Origin: Sporomusaceae bacterium
GTDB taxonomy: Bacteria; Bacillota; Negativicutes; Sporomusales; UBA7701
DNA: 64,000 bases
Direction: 5' to 3'
NCBI GenBank assembly: GCA_031460455.1
Contig: JAVKTQ010000002.1
Location: 248,001 to 312,000, forward strand
Notes under the pieces: model-generated
What the model was told of the DNA's origin: nothing
Seen by the model: the letters and a program-made list of their open reading frames with translations, nothing else
Databases searched by the model: none
In this document: positions 18,286 through 26,493 of the stretch, piece by piece
How positions within the stretch are numbered: the stretch's first letter is position 1
How the letters are laid out: each line of letters begins with the position of its first letter
Translations under genes and position numbers: made by a program

Positions 18286-18291
18286 TATAAT
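18286..18291 (+). promoter_or_regulatory. Candidate -10 box for the flagellar yvyF gene
   Basis: A consensus TATAAT lies 25 bases before the start codon. The sigma-A -35 is poor. Just upstream, TAAA followed after 15 bases by GTCGGATA resembles a sigma-28 promoter with one inserted base, so either sigma could be used. Confidence 0.4.
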
Positions 18292-18315
18292 TTCCATAGA
18301 AAGGGGGCGCGACCC

Positions 18316-18717
18316 ATGAACCTTACAAACTGTATCGAATGCGGCGGCCTATGTGTCGAAAATCCCTCCAAGCTTTGCAACAACTGTATTCGTGCCGAGG
18401 AAGAAGCGGAAGACAAGGTGGCCGAATACTTACGAAACGCCGACAGGGCAACCTTGGACGATATCAACAAGGCCACCGGCGTAAAACACAAAATAATCCT
18501 TCGGATGCTCAAACGCGGCCGGATATTCAGCGACGCCATCATCAGCTACCCGTGCGAAACCTGTGGCGCGCCCATCAACGAAGGCCGCGTATGCACCAGC
18601 TGCAGCAAAAACATCGTCGGGCAGGTAAAGCACGAGGAATGGAAGCCCGAGAAACGGCCGGAATCGACGCGCAAAGACGAGAAGATGTACACCAAAGACA
18701 TCATCCAGCGAAAATAA
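18316..18717 (+). CDS. yvyF: Flagellar operon protein, YvyF/TIGR03826 type
   Basis: A 133-residue cytosolic protein with two small zinc knuckles: NCIECGG...CNNCI at the N-terminus and PCETCGAPI...CTSCSK near residue 80. Between them is a helix-turn-helix-like stretch (TLDDINKATGVKHKIILRMLKRGRI). It matches the YvyF family, which sits directly upstream of flgM in Bacillus and Clostridia. Its role is unproven; DNA binding is plausible from the fold. Strong GGGGG site before the ATG. First gene of the late flagellar block. Confidence 0.8.
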   Translation: MNLTNCIECGGLCVENPSKLCNNCIRAEEEAEDKVAEYLRNADRATLDDINKATGVKHKIILRMLKRGRIFSDAIISYPCETCGAPINEGRVCTSCSKNIVGQVKHEEWKPEKRPESTRKDEKMYTKDIIQRK

Positions 18718-18792
18718 CCACGGATACAGCCTCTAGGACGAGAAAAACGGCCAAAAAGCGGATATAGAAGTCAATAAGCTACCTAAACAGCT

Positions 18793-18823
18793 AGTGGCGG
18801 GGGTTAAAAACCCCGCCACTTTT
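18793..18823 (+). terminator. Terminator between yvyF and flgM
   Basis: AGTGGCGGGG/CCCCGCCACT forms a 10-base stem with an eight-base loop followed by four T. It would partly uncouple flgM from yvyF, so flgM probably has its own promoter or depends on read-through. Confidence 0.7.
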
Positions 18824-18868
18824 GACGATACTATATCAGGAGACTGCTACGTAAGTGAGGTGTTACCC

Positions 18869-19168
18869 ATGATTATTTCCGGCAAACAGATCCAGAGCAT
18901 CATGAAAGTCTATACAGATCAGAACAAGGTCGCGAAAAGCTCCAAACCCGGCGACGTCGCTCCGACCTCGAAAAAAGACGAAGTGATCCTCTCCACCCAG
19001 GCCCAGGAATTCGGCCAGATTTACCAGGCCATCAAAGCCTTGCCCGAGGTGCGCGAAGACAAAGTAAGGGAACTGTCCGCCCAAATCGCTCAGGGCAACT
19101 ACAGCGTCGACGCGAAGGAAGTGGCGGAAAAAATGCTCGGCCGCCTGATGGCCGACCGCATTCGCTAA
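18869..19168 (+). CDS. flgM: Anti-sigma-28 factor FlgM
   Basis: Holds the flagellar sigma factor inactive until the hook-basal body is finished. 99 residues; the C-terminal half (REDKVRELSAQIAQGNYSV and DAKEVAEKMLGRLM) is the conserved sigma-binding helix pair with the G-x-Y-x-V/I motif. I set the start at 18869, where GAGGTG lies eight bases upstream; the longer frame would read through the terminator. flgN follows after 11 bases. Its export or turnover should release sigma-28 for the flagellin promoters downstream. Confidence 0.92.
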   Translation: MIISGKQIQSIMKVYTDQNKVAKSSKPGDVAPTSKKDEVILSTQAQEFGQIYQAIKALPEVREDKVRELSAQIAQGNYSVDAKEVAEKMLGRLMADRIR

Positions 19169-19179
19169 AGGAGGAAACC

Positions 19180-19674
19180 GTGGCCAACTGGGACAAACTA
19201 GTCATCCTGCTCGACGAAATGGTCAGTCTCTATGGGGCCATCCTCGAACTCAGCCGCCAGAAGCAAGACATCCTTATCGCCGTCAAACCGCAGGACCTCG
19301 AAGCGGTAACCAAGCAGGAAGAGCTCCTCATCCTGCAGGCCGGGAAACTGGAAGCGGCCCGCGGCAAACTCCTGCAGCAGCTTGCGGCGGCAGACGGCGT
19401 AGCCGTCCAGGACATCACCTTGGCCAAAATGAAAGAACTGGCCGGTCCGGAAGCGGGCGCACGCCTCGACAAAATCGCGGCTGAATTCGAACGCATCATG
19501 GCGGAACTCGCCCCGGTCAACAAGCTCAACGCCGAACTCATCCAGCGGGCTCTCGGTTTCATCAACTACAACATCAACCTCCTGACGCAAAGCGCGACAG
19601 GACCTACCTATGCCCCAAAGGGGAAAAACACCCAGGAAACTCAGGTCAGGAAACTGGTAGACAAGAAAGTTTAA
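19180..19674 (+). CDS. flgN: Flagellar export chaperone FlgN
   Basis: Chaperone for the hook-filament junction proteins FlgK and FlgL. The 164-residue protein is almost entirely helical with heptad-like spacing (LVILLDEMVSLYGAILELS, then QEELLILQAGKLEAARGKLLQQL in two parts), the normal FlgN pattern. GTG start behind a perfect AAAGGAGG. It lies directly before flgK, its client, as in most Firmicutes. Confidence 0.88.
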   Translation: MANWDKLVILLDEMVSLYGAILELSRQKQDILIAVKPQDLEAVTKQEELLILQAGKLEAARGKLLQQLAAADGVAVQDITLAKMKELAGPEAGARLDKIAAEFERIMAELAPVNKLNAELIQRALGFINYNINLLTQSATGPTYAPKGKNTQETQVRKLVDKKV

Positions 19675-19693
19675 GCAACACGGGGTAAGCAAT

Positions 19694-21502
19694 ATGCGCT
19701 CGACCTTCAGCGGTCTCAACGCGGCCGTCCGCGGCATCTACGCCAACCAGCTGTCGCTCGACACCGTTGGCCATAACATCTCCAACGCCAATACCGAAGG
19801 ATATTCCCGCCAGCGCGTCAACCTGTCCACCACCCGCCCGGAAGTCGTTTACGGCGGAGCGGGGGCGTTACAGGTCGGCACCGGCGTTGCCATTCAGTCA
19901 GTTACCCGCGCCCGCGACATCTTCATGGACAGGCAATTCTGGAAAGAATCCTCCACCCTCGGCTACGCGTCGACCTCGGTCAGCACCTACAGCCAGATCG
20001 AAGGCATCTTCCGCGACGAACTGCCCGACGCCGGCCTCCAGACCGTCCTCAACAACTTCTGGCAGTCCTGGCAGACGCTGGCCACCAACGCCTCCAACGA
20101 CAGCGCCCGCACCGCCGTGCGGGAGCGGGGCGCCGAACTCGTCGACGCCATCGCCCACGCCCGCGACCAACTCGAAGACATGATCACCAACGTCAACGAC
20201 TCCCTATCAGCCAAAGTAGCGGAAATCAACGAAATGTCGTCTGAAATATACTCCCTCAACAAACAAATCTCCAACATCGAAGTCGGCGGCATGGAAAACG
20301 CCAACGACCTGCGCGACCGGCGCGACCTCCTTACCGATAAACTTTCCAAAATGATGAATGTCCGCGTCTTCGAAGACGCCAACCATAACTACGTCATCCA
20401 GGTATCGGACGTCGTCCTCGCCGACGGCGGCGGCTACACGCCCCTCGCCCTCAACGACCCTTCCACCTCCATGGACCCCGAGTACGGCTTCGAGGTCAGA
20501 TACCTCGTCGTCGCCGACGGCCGAAACCAAAGAGTCAACATCACCAACGGCGAAATGAAAGCTTTGCAGGAAGCAAACTCCACCGTCCCCAAAAACTACC
20601 TCGACAAACTCTCCACCATGAGCAAGTTCCTGCTGCAGGAATTCAACGCCGTCCACCGTTCCGGTTTCGGCACCGACAACTCCACCGGCAACAACTTCTT
20701 CGGCAACCAGTCCGTCAACTACGCCACCCAAACCCTCGGCAAAAACGGCTGGCTCGACGCCCTGTCCGTCAACAGCGACCTATACAACGACGGCGGCCTG
20801 GCCAAAATCGCCGCCAAAACCCTCATCAGCAACCCCGTCAACCAGAGCAACGCCTCCGGCGGCCAGGCCTCGGTCGGCGGCGCCTACACCTCCACCGCCA
20901 CCGTCGCCTATCAGATCAGAGTAAACACCGTCAACGCCGCCGGCCAGGTACAGACCGCCAGCTACTCCATCGACGGCGGCACCACCTGGGTCGCGGTCGC
21001 AGCCGGCGATACCGACACCACCAACGCCAACTACACCGTCCTCAACAACCTGCCCAACGGGCTAAGCCTCACCATCAACACCGACATCGACAACCGGGCC
21101 TACGACCCCGTTCCCGTCCCTCCGGTGGCCGACATATACACCTTCAGCGTCCCCCAGGGCAACGCCTCCGGCGACAACGCCACCCTCCTCGGCAACAAAC
21201 TCAAGAACCCCACGCCGGCAAGCTCGGTGCTTGGCGGCTCCTCCCTCGACGGCTACTACAACTCTATCATCGGCGAACTGGGCGTCAAGGCCCAGAACAG
21301 CAAACGGCTGGAAGAAAACCAGCAGACGCTCGTCGATCAGATCGAAAACTGGCGCCAGGCTACCGCCGGCGTCAACATCGACGAAGAAATGACCAACATG
21401 ATCCGCTTCCAGAAAGGCTACAACGCCGCCGCGCGGATCATGACATCCATAGACGAAATGCTCGACAAACTCATCAACGGGACCGGCGTCGTCGGTCGAT
21501 AG
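19694..21502 (+). CDS. flgK: Flagellar hook-associated protein FlgK
   Basis: First hook-filament junction protein (HAP1). The N-terminus MRSTFSGLNAAVRGIYANQ and VGHNISNANTEGYSRQRV is the rod/hook signature, and the C-terminal helix MTNMIRFQKGYNAAARIMT is the matching partner that forms the D0 coiled coil. 602 residues; the variable middle (about 380-480) is rich in Thr, Ser and Asn and looks like an exposed domain. flgL begins 14 bases after the stop. Confidence 0.95.
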   Translation: MRSTFSGLNAAVRGIYANQLSLDTVGHNISNANTEGYSRQRVNLSTTRPEVVYGGAGALQVGTGVAIQSVTRARDIFMDRQFWKESSTLGYASTSVSTYSQIEGIFRDELPDAGLQTVLNNFWQSWQTLATNASNDSARTAVRERGAELVDAIAHARDQLEDMITNVNDSLSAKVAEINEMSSEIYSLNKQISNIEVGGMENANDLRDRRDLLTDKLSKMMNVRVFEDANHNYVIQVSDVVLADGGGYTPLALNDPSTSMDPEYGFEVRYLVVADGRNQRVNITNGEMKALQEANSTVPKNYLDKLSTMSKFLLQEFNAVHRSGFGTDNSTGNNFFGNQSVNYATQTLGKNGWLDALSVNSDLYNDGGLAKIAAKTLISNPVNQSNASGGQASVGGAYTSTATVAYQIRVNTVNAAGQVQTASYSIDGGTTWVAVAAGDTDTTNANYTVLNNLPNGLSLTINTDIDNRAYDPVPVPPVADIYTFSVPQGNASGDNATLLGNKLKNPTPASSVLGGSSLDGYYNSIIGELGVKAQNSKRLEENQQTLVDQIENWRQATAGVNIDEEMTNMIRFQKGYNAAARIMTSIDEMLDKLINGTGVVGR

Positions 21503-21515
21503 GAGGTAGGACGCG

Positions 21516-22478
21516 GTGCGAGTAGCAAACAGCACGATAATATACAACTTCCTGTCCAGTCTCAACAAATCCCAGCAGCGGATGAACGCCTACCAGGAGC
21601 AGCTGTCGGACGGAAAACTCGTCCACCGGCCCTCCGACGACCCCGTGCGCGCCATCCGCAGCCTGCGGCTCAACACCGACCTCATGACAAACGAACAATA
21701 CACCCAGAACGCCAAAGACGCCCAATCGTGGCTCAACCAGACCGACTCCGCCATCGACGGCGTCGTCAGCGTCATGGAAAGAGCCAGGGAACTCGTCATC
21801 GACTCCATCAGCCCCAACCCCGCCATCGCCTACACCACCGCGGCCACCGAACTCGACGGCCTCATCAACCAGGCCATCTCCCAGGGCAACACCCAGATCG
21901 GCGACCGCTACGTCTTCGCCGGCCAGCAGGACAAAGTCGTCGGCGGCCCCTTCGAGCGCAAAATCATCAACGGCGTCGAGCAAGTCGTCTACAAAGGCGA
22001 CGACAACAAAATCTCCATGCGCATCCAGCCCGGGGCGGCCAACCCCAACCAGGACAGCATCAACGTCACCGGCGAGGACATCTTCGGCCCCATGACCACC
22101 GTCGTCGACGGCGCGACCGGCCAGACATACCAGGTATCCACCACCTTCCGCAACCTGCTGGCCATCAAAGAAGACCTCGCGACCGGCGCCCCTAACATGA
22201 AGGATCTATCGACCACCGGCCTCGCCAACATCGACACGGCCACCGACCGGGTGCTGCTCGCCCAGACCAACATCGGCGCCCGCATGGCAACCTACGAAAT
22301 GGCCCAGAACCTGATGAAGAAAAACTACGTCACCATCAGCGAAAACGTCGCCGCCAACGACTCCATCGACATCGCCAAGGTCACGATTGACTTCAAAAAC
22401 AGCGAAAACATCTACAACGCAGCCCTGGCGGTCGGGGCGAGAATCATGCCCCAGTCGCTCGTCGACTTCCTCAGCTAG
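21516..22478 (+). CDS. flgL: Flagellar hook-associated protein FlgL
   Basis: Second junction protein (HAP3), between FlgK and the flagellin filament. 320 residues with flagellin-like ends: VANSTIIYNFLSSLNKSQQRM at the start in two parts (STIIYNFLSSL, KSQQRM) and the C-terminal KVTIDFKNSENIYNAAL. The LSDGKLVHRPSDDPVRAI segment is the typical FlgL GxxxxRPSDDP motif. GTG start with TAGGAGGTAGG upstream. Co-transcribed with flgK. Confidence 0.95.
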   Translation: MRVANSTIIYNFLSSLNKSQQRMNAYQEQLSDGKLVHRPSDDPVRAIRSLRLNTDLMTNEQYTQNAKDAQSWLNQTDSAIDGVVSVMERARELVIDSISPNPAIAYTTAATELDGLINQAISQGNTQIGDRYVFAGQQDKVVGGPFERKIINGVEQVVYKGDDNKISMRIQPGAANPNQDSINVTGEDIFGPMTTVVDGATGQTYQVSTTFRNLLAIKEDLATGAPNMKDLSTTGLANIDTATDRVLLAQTNIGARMATYEMAQNLMKKNYVTISENVAANDSIDIAKVTIDFKNSENIYNAALAVGARIMPQSLVDFLS

Positions 22479-22492
22479 GAAGGTAACAAATC

Positions 22493-22789
22493 ATGAGCCG
22501 CCTCATCCTCACCATCGACCAGACGCCCTGCCGGGCGTCTTACGGCCTCCTGGGCCCGGACGCCCTCCGCCGCGACCTCGCCGCCACCCAGCGCGGCGCT
22601 GTCCGCGAAACCATCGGCAACTACGTCGCCCGCGGCAACCGCCTGGCCACCATCGCGGCGGGCAACGGCATCGCCGACCTTGCCGCCGAGCTATACCTCA
22701 GCGAACCCACCCCCGAAGTCATCGTCGTCCCCGTAGAACGGCCGGTCTTCGGCTTCACCGAAGCCACCGGCATCGACATCGTCATCTGA
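22493..22789 (+). CDS. Shortened YviE/DUF6470-like flagellar-region protein
   Basis: A 98-residue protein at the exact position held by yviE in Bacillus (between flgL and fliW). The stretch LTIDQTPCRASYGL and the following RETIGNYVARGNRLATIAAGNGIADLA resemble the middle part of DUF6470 proteins (L-IDQ---A-A and the GN-LA-I--G-N-IA block). Those proteins are usually about 190 residues, with an N-terminal repeat region that is absent here. No frameshift remnant is visible upstream. The function of the family is unknown; the call rests mainly on synteny. Confidence 0.55.
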   Translation: MSRLILTIDQTPCRASYGLLGPDALRRDLAATQRGAVRETIGNYVARGNRLATIAAGNGIADLAAELYLSEPTPEVIVVPVERPVFGFTEATGIDIVI

Positions 22790-22823
22790 ACGGCGCAGCC
22801 CAAACTTATTGAGAGGTGAGAAT

Positions 22824-23279
22824 ATGGTAATAGAATCCACCCGTTTCGGTTCCCTCGAAGTGGACGACCAGGACATCATCCGTTTCCCCCAGGGCCTGCC
22901 CGGCTTTGACGACGAAAAGGCCTTCGCCTTCCTGCCCTACGGCCCCGACAGCCCCTTCGCCTTCCTCCAGTCGGTCGCCGAGCCCGCCCTCACCTTTTTT
23001 GTCGTCGAGCCCTTCCCGTTCTTCACCGACTACGAATTCGAACTGAGCGACGACTTGGCCAAAGAAATCGGCATGACCGCCGCCGCCCCCTTCCAGGTCT
23101 TCTGCATCGTCACCGTTCCCGATAACCTTGAAGAAATGACCGCCAACCTCCTCGCGCCCCTCGTCGTCAACTGGAAAGAGCGCCGCGCCGTCCAGACCGT
23201 GCTCGACAACAAAGGCTACACCACCAGGCACCGGCTCTTTCCCGCCGGCTTCCCCCCAAAACCCAAGGAGGGCAAATAA
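22824..23279 (+). CDS. fliW: Flagellar assembly factor FliW
   Basis: Binds free flagellin, and when flagellin is exported binds and inhibits CsrA, freeing flagellin mRNA. 151 residues with DIIRFPQGLPGFDDEKAFAF (split as DIIRFPQGLPGF, DDEKAF), the FliW signature, and VVNWKERRAVQTVL near the end. The start at 22824 is supported by GAGAGGTGAG directly upstream. csrA follows after two bases, the conserved fliW-csrA pair. Confidence 0.95.
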   Translation: MVIESTRFGSLEVDDQDIIRFPQGLPGFDDEKAFAFLPYGPDSPFAFLQSVAEPALTFFVVEPFPFFTDYEFELSDDLAKEIGMTAAAPFQVFCIVTVPDNLEEMTANLLAPLVVNWKERRAVQTVLDNKGYTTRHRLFPAGFPPKPKEGK

Positions 23280-23281
23280 CC

Positions 23282-23509
23282 ATGCTGGCCCTCACCCGTA
23301 AATGCGGCGAAAAAATCATCATCGGCGACAATATCGTCATCACCGTCGTCGACATCAAAGGCGACAGCGTCAAACTTGCCATCCAGGCCCCCCGGGAAAT
23401 CAAAATCTTCCGGGGCGAACTCTACGAAGCCATCGCCGCCGAAAACAAACAGGCCGCCGCTCCGCCGCCCGCCGCCGGCCTCGACCTCCTCAAAGACTTC
23501 CACAAATAA
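23282..23509 (+). CDS. csrA: Carbon storage regulator CsrA
   Basis: RNA-binding dimer that blocks translation at ANGGA motifs in loops; in this setting its main target is flagellin mRNA. MLALTRKCGEKIIIGDNI is the canonical start and VKLAIQAPREIKIFRGELY contains the RNA-binding strand with the key Arg. The 75 residues include a C-terminal proline/alanine-rich tail longer than in Escherichia coli, as in Firmicutes that use FliW. Target hairpins are visible before all three flagellin genes below. Confidence 0.95.
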   Translation: MLALTRKCGEKIIIGDNIVITVVDIKGDSVKLAIQAPREIKIFRGELYEAIAAENKQAAAPPPAAGLDLLKDFHK

Positions 23510-23523
23510 ACCAACGCCAAACC

Positions 23524-23558
23524 AGGGGATTGCCCGTCACGGCCGGCAATCCTCTTTC
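23524..23558 (+). terminator. Terminator after csrA
   Basis: AGGGGATTGCC pairs with GGCAATCCTCT (one G-U) around a ten-base loop, followed by TTTCT. It ends the flgM-csrA operon before the flagellin genes. A related but perfect hairpin lies before flagellin 3. Confidence 0.75.
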
Positions 23559-23595
23559 TATTGACGCCGCGGAGAATAATTCGCCTTTATTGTTT

Positions 23596-23623
23596 TATTT
23601 TCGATAAATGGCGATACCGGGAG
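23596..23623 (+). promoter_or_regulatory. Conserved 28-bp element upstream of flagellin 1
   Basis: 26 of 28 bases match the element at 26534-26561 before flagellin 3, and both copies end exactly 80 bases before the CCCGATAT box. The sequence between is much less conserved, so the element may be a separate site (UP element or activator site). Flagellin 2 lacks it. Confidence 0.45.
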
Positions 23624-23703
23624 CATTCCGGCGTAATAGCGGGATTATGAGCCGTAAACGCCGTAAATCGTCCGCTGGCAGGTTTTATCTCTTGACAAAT
23701 CCT

Positions 23704-23711
23704 CCCGATAT
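23704..23711 (+). promoter_or_regulatory. Sigma-28 type -10 box of flagellin 1
   Basis: CCCGATAT is one base from the flagellar -10 consensus GCCGATAT. It and its surroundings (GTTTTAT, TCTTG, CAAATC before; ATAAAGTGAAG after) recur before flagellin 3 at the same distance. The -35 is not a clean TAAA. The leader would be about 115 bases long, which leaves room for the CsrA hairpin. Confidence 0.6.
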
Positions 23712-23782
23712 ATAAAGTGAAGATGTCCTGCTCCCCCGCCTCCGACGGCCAACGGCAGCGTGCGAGCAGACACTCTAGCAAA

Positions 23783-23820
23783 GCGGGCAAGGAAGCTCGC
23801 GGAAAAGAATTCAGGGAGGA
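23783..23820 (+). promoter_or_regulatory. CsrA-binding hairpin and SD site, flagellin 1 leader
   Basis: GCGGGC and GCTCGC form a six-base stem (one G-U) with the loop AAGGAA, which presents an ANGGA motif. A second ANGGA (AGGGA) overlaps the ribosome binding site AGGGAGGA. Two sites, one upstream in a loop and one on the SD, match the way CsrA represses hag in Bacillus subtilis. Equivalent hairpins with different stem bases precede flagellins 2 and 3. Confidence 0.7.
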
Positions 23821-23828
23821 ATAACAAA

Positions 23829-25049
23829 ATGATTATCAACCACAACATCGCGGCCCTCAACACTTACGGCCGTCTGTCCGCCAACAACGCGGCCACCGGC
23901 AAATCCCTCGAAAAACTGTCGTCCGGCCTGCGCATCAACCGCGCCGGCGACGACGCCGCCGGTCTCGCCATCTCCGAAAAAATGCGCGGCCAGATCCGCG
24001 GCCTCGACCAGGCGGTCCGCAACTCCCAGGACGGCATCAGCCTCATCCAGACCGCTGAAGGCGCCCTCAACGAAACCCACAGCATCCTGCAGCGTATGCG
24101 CGAACTCGCCGTGCAGTCGGCGTCCGACACCAACACCAGCCAAGACCGCAGCAACATCCAGAAAGAAATCGACCAGCTGGTGAAAGAGATCGACCGCATC
24201 GCCACCACCACCGAGTTCAACACCAAGAAACTGCTCGACGGCTCGATGGGCACCCTCGTCAGCGCCGCCACCGCCAACGTCCTGGCCAACTCGTCGGTCA
24301 ACAGCGGCATTACCACAGCTACGGTACTCACCGCCCTGACCGACAAAGCCGGTAACACTCTCGGCATCGTCGAAGGCGACGTCGTCACCGTCAGCTACAT
24401 GAAGAATGGCGCCCTGGTCACCAACAACACGACGGTAACAACTACCACGGCCGTTGAAGGCCTTGACACCGCCGACTTCACCTTCTCGATGAGCTCCGGT
24501 GTCCTCGACGCTGTAGCTGCCAACGCTGGCACCGCCGGCGCCGTCTACGGCATAACCATCACCGTCAAGGATTCGACCGGCAACGTCAAGTCGTCCCCGA
24601 CCAACCTGCTGTCGTCCTTCCAGCAGACAAGCGCTGCCAAGGACGCCCGCAACGACGGCCAGGCCACCATCCTAATCGGCGCCAACACCGGCCAGAGCCT
24701 CAACGTCGACATCGAGACCATGAAAGCCGGCTCGCTCGGCGTCAGCGGCCTCAAGGTCGATACCCAGGGGGCGGCCAACGTCGCCATCTCCGTCCTCGAC
24801 ACCGCCATCCAGACCGTCTCGGCCGAGCGCTCCAAGCTCGGTGCGAACCAGAACCGTCTGGAGCACACCATCAACAACCTCAGCACGTCCAGCGAAAACC
24901 TGACCGCTGCCGAAAGCCGCGTCCGCGACGTCGACATGGCCAAAGAGATGATGACCTTCACCAAGCTCAACATCCTCAACCAGGCCGCCACCGCCATGCT
25001 GGCCCAGGCCAATCAGCAGCCCCAGGGCGTGCTGCAGCTCCTCAGGTAA
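23829..25049 (+). CDS. hag: Flagellin (copy 1)
   Basis: Main filament subunit, exported by the flagellar type III system. 406 residues: MIINHNIAALNTYGRL and LEKLSSGLRINRAGDDAAGLAI (in two parts LEKLSSGLRIN, RAGDDAAGLAI) form D0/D1, residues about 165-290 are a Thr/Ser/Ala-rich surface domain, and the end ANQQPQGVLQLLR is the conserved D0 helix. The start is the ATG at 23829 after AGGGAGGA. Thr-rich NTTVTTTTAV in the surface domain gives acceptor sites for glycosylation by the Maf protein. The protein is the same as copy 2 by reading. Confidence 0.96.
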   Translation: MIINHNIAALNTYGRLSANNAATGKSLEKLSSGLRINRAGDDAAGLAISEKMRGQIRGLDQAVRNSQDGISLIQTAEGALNETHSILQRMRELAVQSASDTNTSQDRSNIQKEIDQLVKEIDRIATTTEFNTKKLLDGSMGTLVSAATANVLANSSVNSGITTATVLTALTDKAGNTLGIVEGDVVTVSYMKNGALVTNNTTVTTTTAVEGLDTADFTFSMSSGVLDAVAANAGTAGAVYGITITVKDSTGNVKSSPTNLLSSFQQTSAAKDARNDGQATILIGANTGQSLNVDIETMKAGSLGVSGLKVDTQGAANVAISVLDTAIQTVSAERSKLGANQNRLEHTINNLSTSSENLTAAESRVRDVDMAKEMMTFTKLNILNQAATAMLAQANQQPQGVLQLLR

Positions 25050-25062
25050 TATCCGGCGAGCG

Positions 25063-25100
25063 CGGGGGAGGCGCCGATAATTGGAGCCTTTCCCGCCCGC
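25063..25100 (+). terminator. 3' hairpin after flagellin 1
   Basis: GCGGGGGAGGC pairs with GCCTTTCCCGC (two G-U) with an inner GCC/GGA region around GATAATT. A related hairpin with different stem bases follows flagellin 3. There is no strong T-run, so it may stabilise the mRNA end or only attenuate. Confidence 0.4.
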
Positions 25101-25166
25101 CCACGGCTTAATCCCCCATCCGCCCCGTAGTCCCGGTGGCCGACGGCGAGCGGGGCGCCGAAAAAA

Positions 25167-25204
25167 GCGGGCAAGGATGCCCGTGTAAAAGAATTCAAGG
25201 AGGA
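25167..25204 (+). promoter_or_regulatory. CsrA-binding hairpin and SD site, flagellin 2 leader
   Basis: GCGGGC/GCCCGT with loop AAGGAT (ANGGA), then AAGGAGGA as SD. The stem base pairs differ from the flagellin 1 leader while the loop motif is kept. Confidence 0.7.
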
Positions 25205-25212
25205 ATAACAAA

Positions 25213-26433
25213 ATGATTATCAACCACAACATCGCGGCTCTCAACACATACGGCCGTCTGTCCGCCAACAACGCGGCCACCGGCAAATCCCTCGAAAAAC
25301 TGTCGTCCGGCCTGCGCATCAACCGCGCCGGCGACGACGCCGCCGGTCTCGCCATCTCCGAAAAAATGCGCGGCCAGATCCGCGGCCTCGACCAGGCGGT
25401 CCGCAACTCCCAGGACGGCATCAGCCTCATCCAGACCGCTGAAGGCGCCCTCAACGAAACCCACAGCATCCTGCAGCGTATGCGCGAACTCGCCGTGCAG
25501 TCGGCGTCCGACACCAACACCAGCCAAGACCGCAGCAACATCCAGAAAGAAATCGACCAGCTGGTGAAAGAGATCGACCGCATCGCCACCACCACCGAGT
25601 TCAACACCAAGAAACTGCTCGACGGCTCGATGGGCACCCTCGTCAGCGCCGCCACCGCCAACGTCCTGGCCAACTCGTCGGTCAACAGCGGCATTACCAC
25701 AGCTACGGTACTCACCGCCCTGACCGACAAAGCCGGTAACACTCTCGGCATCGTCGAAGGCGACGTCGTCACCGTCAGCTACATGAAGAATGGCGCCCTG
25801 GTCACCAACAACACGACGGTAACAACTACCACGGCCGTTGAAGGCCTTGACACCGCCGACTTCACCTTCTCGATGAGCTCCGGTGTCCTCGACGCTGTAG
25901 CTGCCAACGCTGGCACCGCCGGCGCCGTCTACGGCATAACCATCACCGTCAAGGATTCGACCGGCAACGTCAAGTCGTCCCCGACCAACCTGCTGTCGTC
26001 CTTCCAGCAGACAAGCGCTGCCAAGGACGCCCGCAACGACGGCCAGGCCACCATCCTAATCGGCGCCAACACCGGCCAGAGCCTCAACGTCGACATCGAG
26101 ACCATGAAAGCCGGCTCGCTCGGCGTCAGCGGCCTCAAGGTCGATACCCAGGGGGCGGCCAACGTCGCCATCTCCGTCCTCGACACCGCCATCCAGACCG
26201 TCTCGGCCGAGCGCTCCAAGCTCGGTGCGAACCAGAACCGTCTGGAGCACACCATCAACAACCTCAGCACGTCCAGCGAAAACCTGACCGCTGCCGAAAG
26301 CCGCGTCCGCGACGTCGACATGGCCAAAGAGATGATGACCTTCACCAAGCTCAACATCCTCAACCAGGCCGCCACCGCCATGCTGGCCCAGGCCAATCAG
26401 CAGCCCCAGGGCGTGCTGCAACTCCTCCGGTAA
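25213..26433 (+). CDS. Flagellin (copy 2, identical protein to copy 1)
   Basis: Same 406-residue protein as copy 1 by eye. At DNA level the two genes agree from about codon 13 to four codons before the stop; differences are confined to the extreme ends (for example CACATA versus CACTTA near codon 12, and CTGCAACTCCTCCGG versus CTGCAGCTCCTCAGG at the end). That pattern means a recent tandem duplication or ongoing gene conversion. Only 163 bases separate the two genes and no sigma-28 box is visible there, so copy 2 may depend on read-through from copy 1. The leader keeps a CsrA hairpin. Confidence 0.96.
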   Translation: MIINHNIAALNTYGRLSANNAATGKSLEKLSSGLRINRAGDDAAGLAISEKMRGQIRGLDQAVRNSQDGISLIQTAEGALNETHSILQRMRELAVQSASDTNTSQDRSNIQKEIDQLVKEIDRIATTTEFNTKKLLDGSMGTLVSAATANVLANSSVNSGITTATVLTALTDKAGNTLGIVEGDVVTVSYMKNGALVTNNTTVTTTTAVEGLDTADFTFSMSSGVLDAVAANAGTAGAVYGITITVKDSTGNVKSSPTNLLSSFQQTSAAKDARNDGQATILIGANTGQSLNVDIETMKAGSLGVSGLKVDTQGAANVAISVLDTAIQTVSAERSKLGANQNRLEHTINNLSTSSENLTAAESRVRDVDMAKEMMTFTKLNILNQAATAMLAQANQQPQGVLQLLR

Positions 26434-26456
26434 CATTAAGTAAACAGAGCTTCAAA

Positions 26457-26493
26457 CAAGGGGATTGCCTGTCAGCGACAGGCAATCCCCTTG
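26457..26493. terminator. Perfect hairpin terminator after flagellin 2
   Basis: A 17-base perfect stem (CAAGGGGATTGCCTGTC and its complement) with a three-base loop AGC. It shares GGGGATTGCC with the terminator before flagellin 1, so the whole upstream region was probably duplicated together with the gene. Confidence 0.8.

Noticed and set aside
22493-22789. yviE-like gene as an annotation artefact
   Set aside because: It has a proper RBS, fills the gap between flgL and fliW and keeps family-like residues.
23704-23730. Sigma-A promoter TTGACA before flagellin 1
   Set aside because: TTGACA at 23692 has no -10 at 16-18 bases, and the base is changed to TTGGCA before flagellin 3, while the CCCGATAT box is kept.
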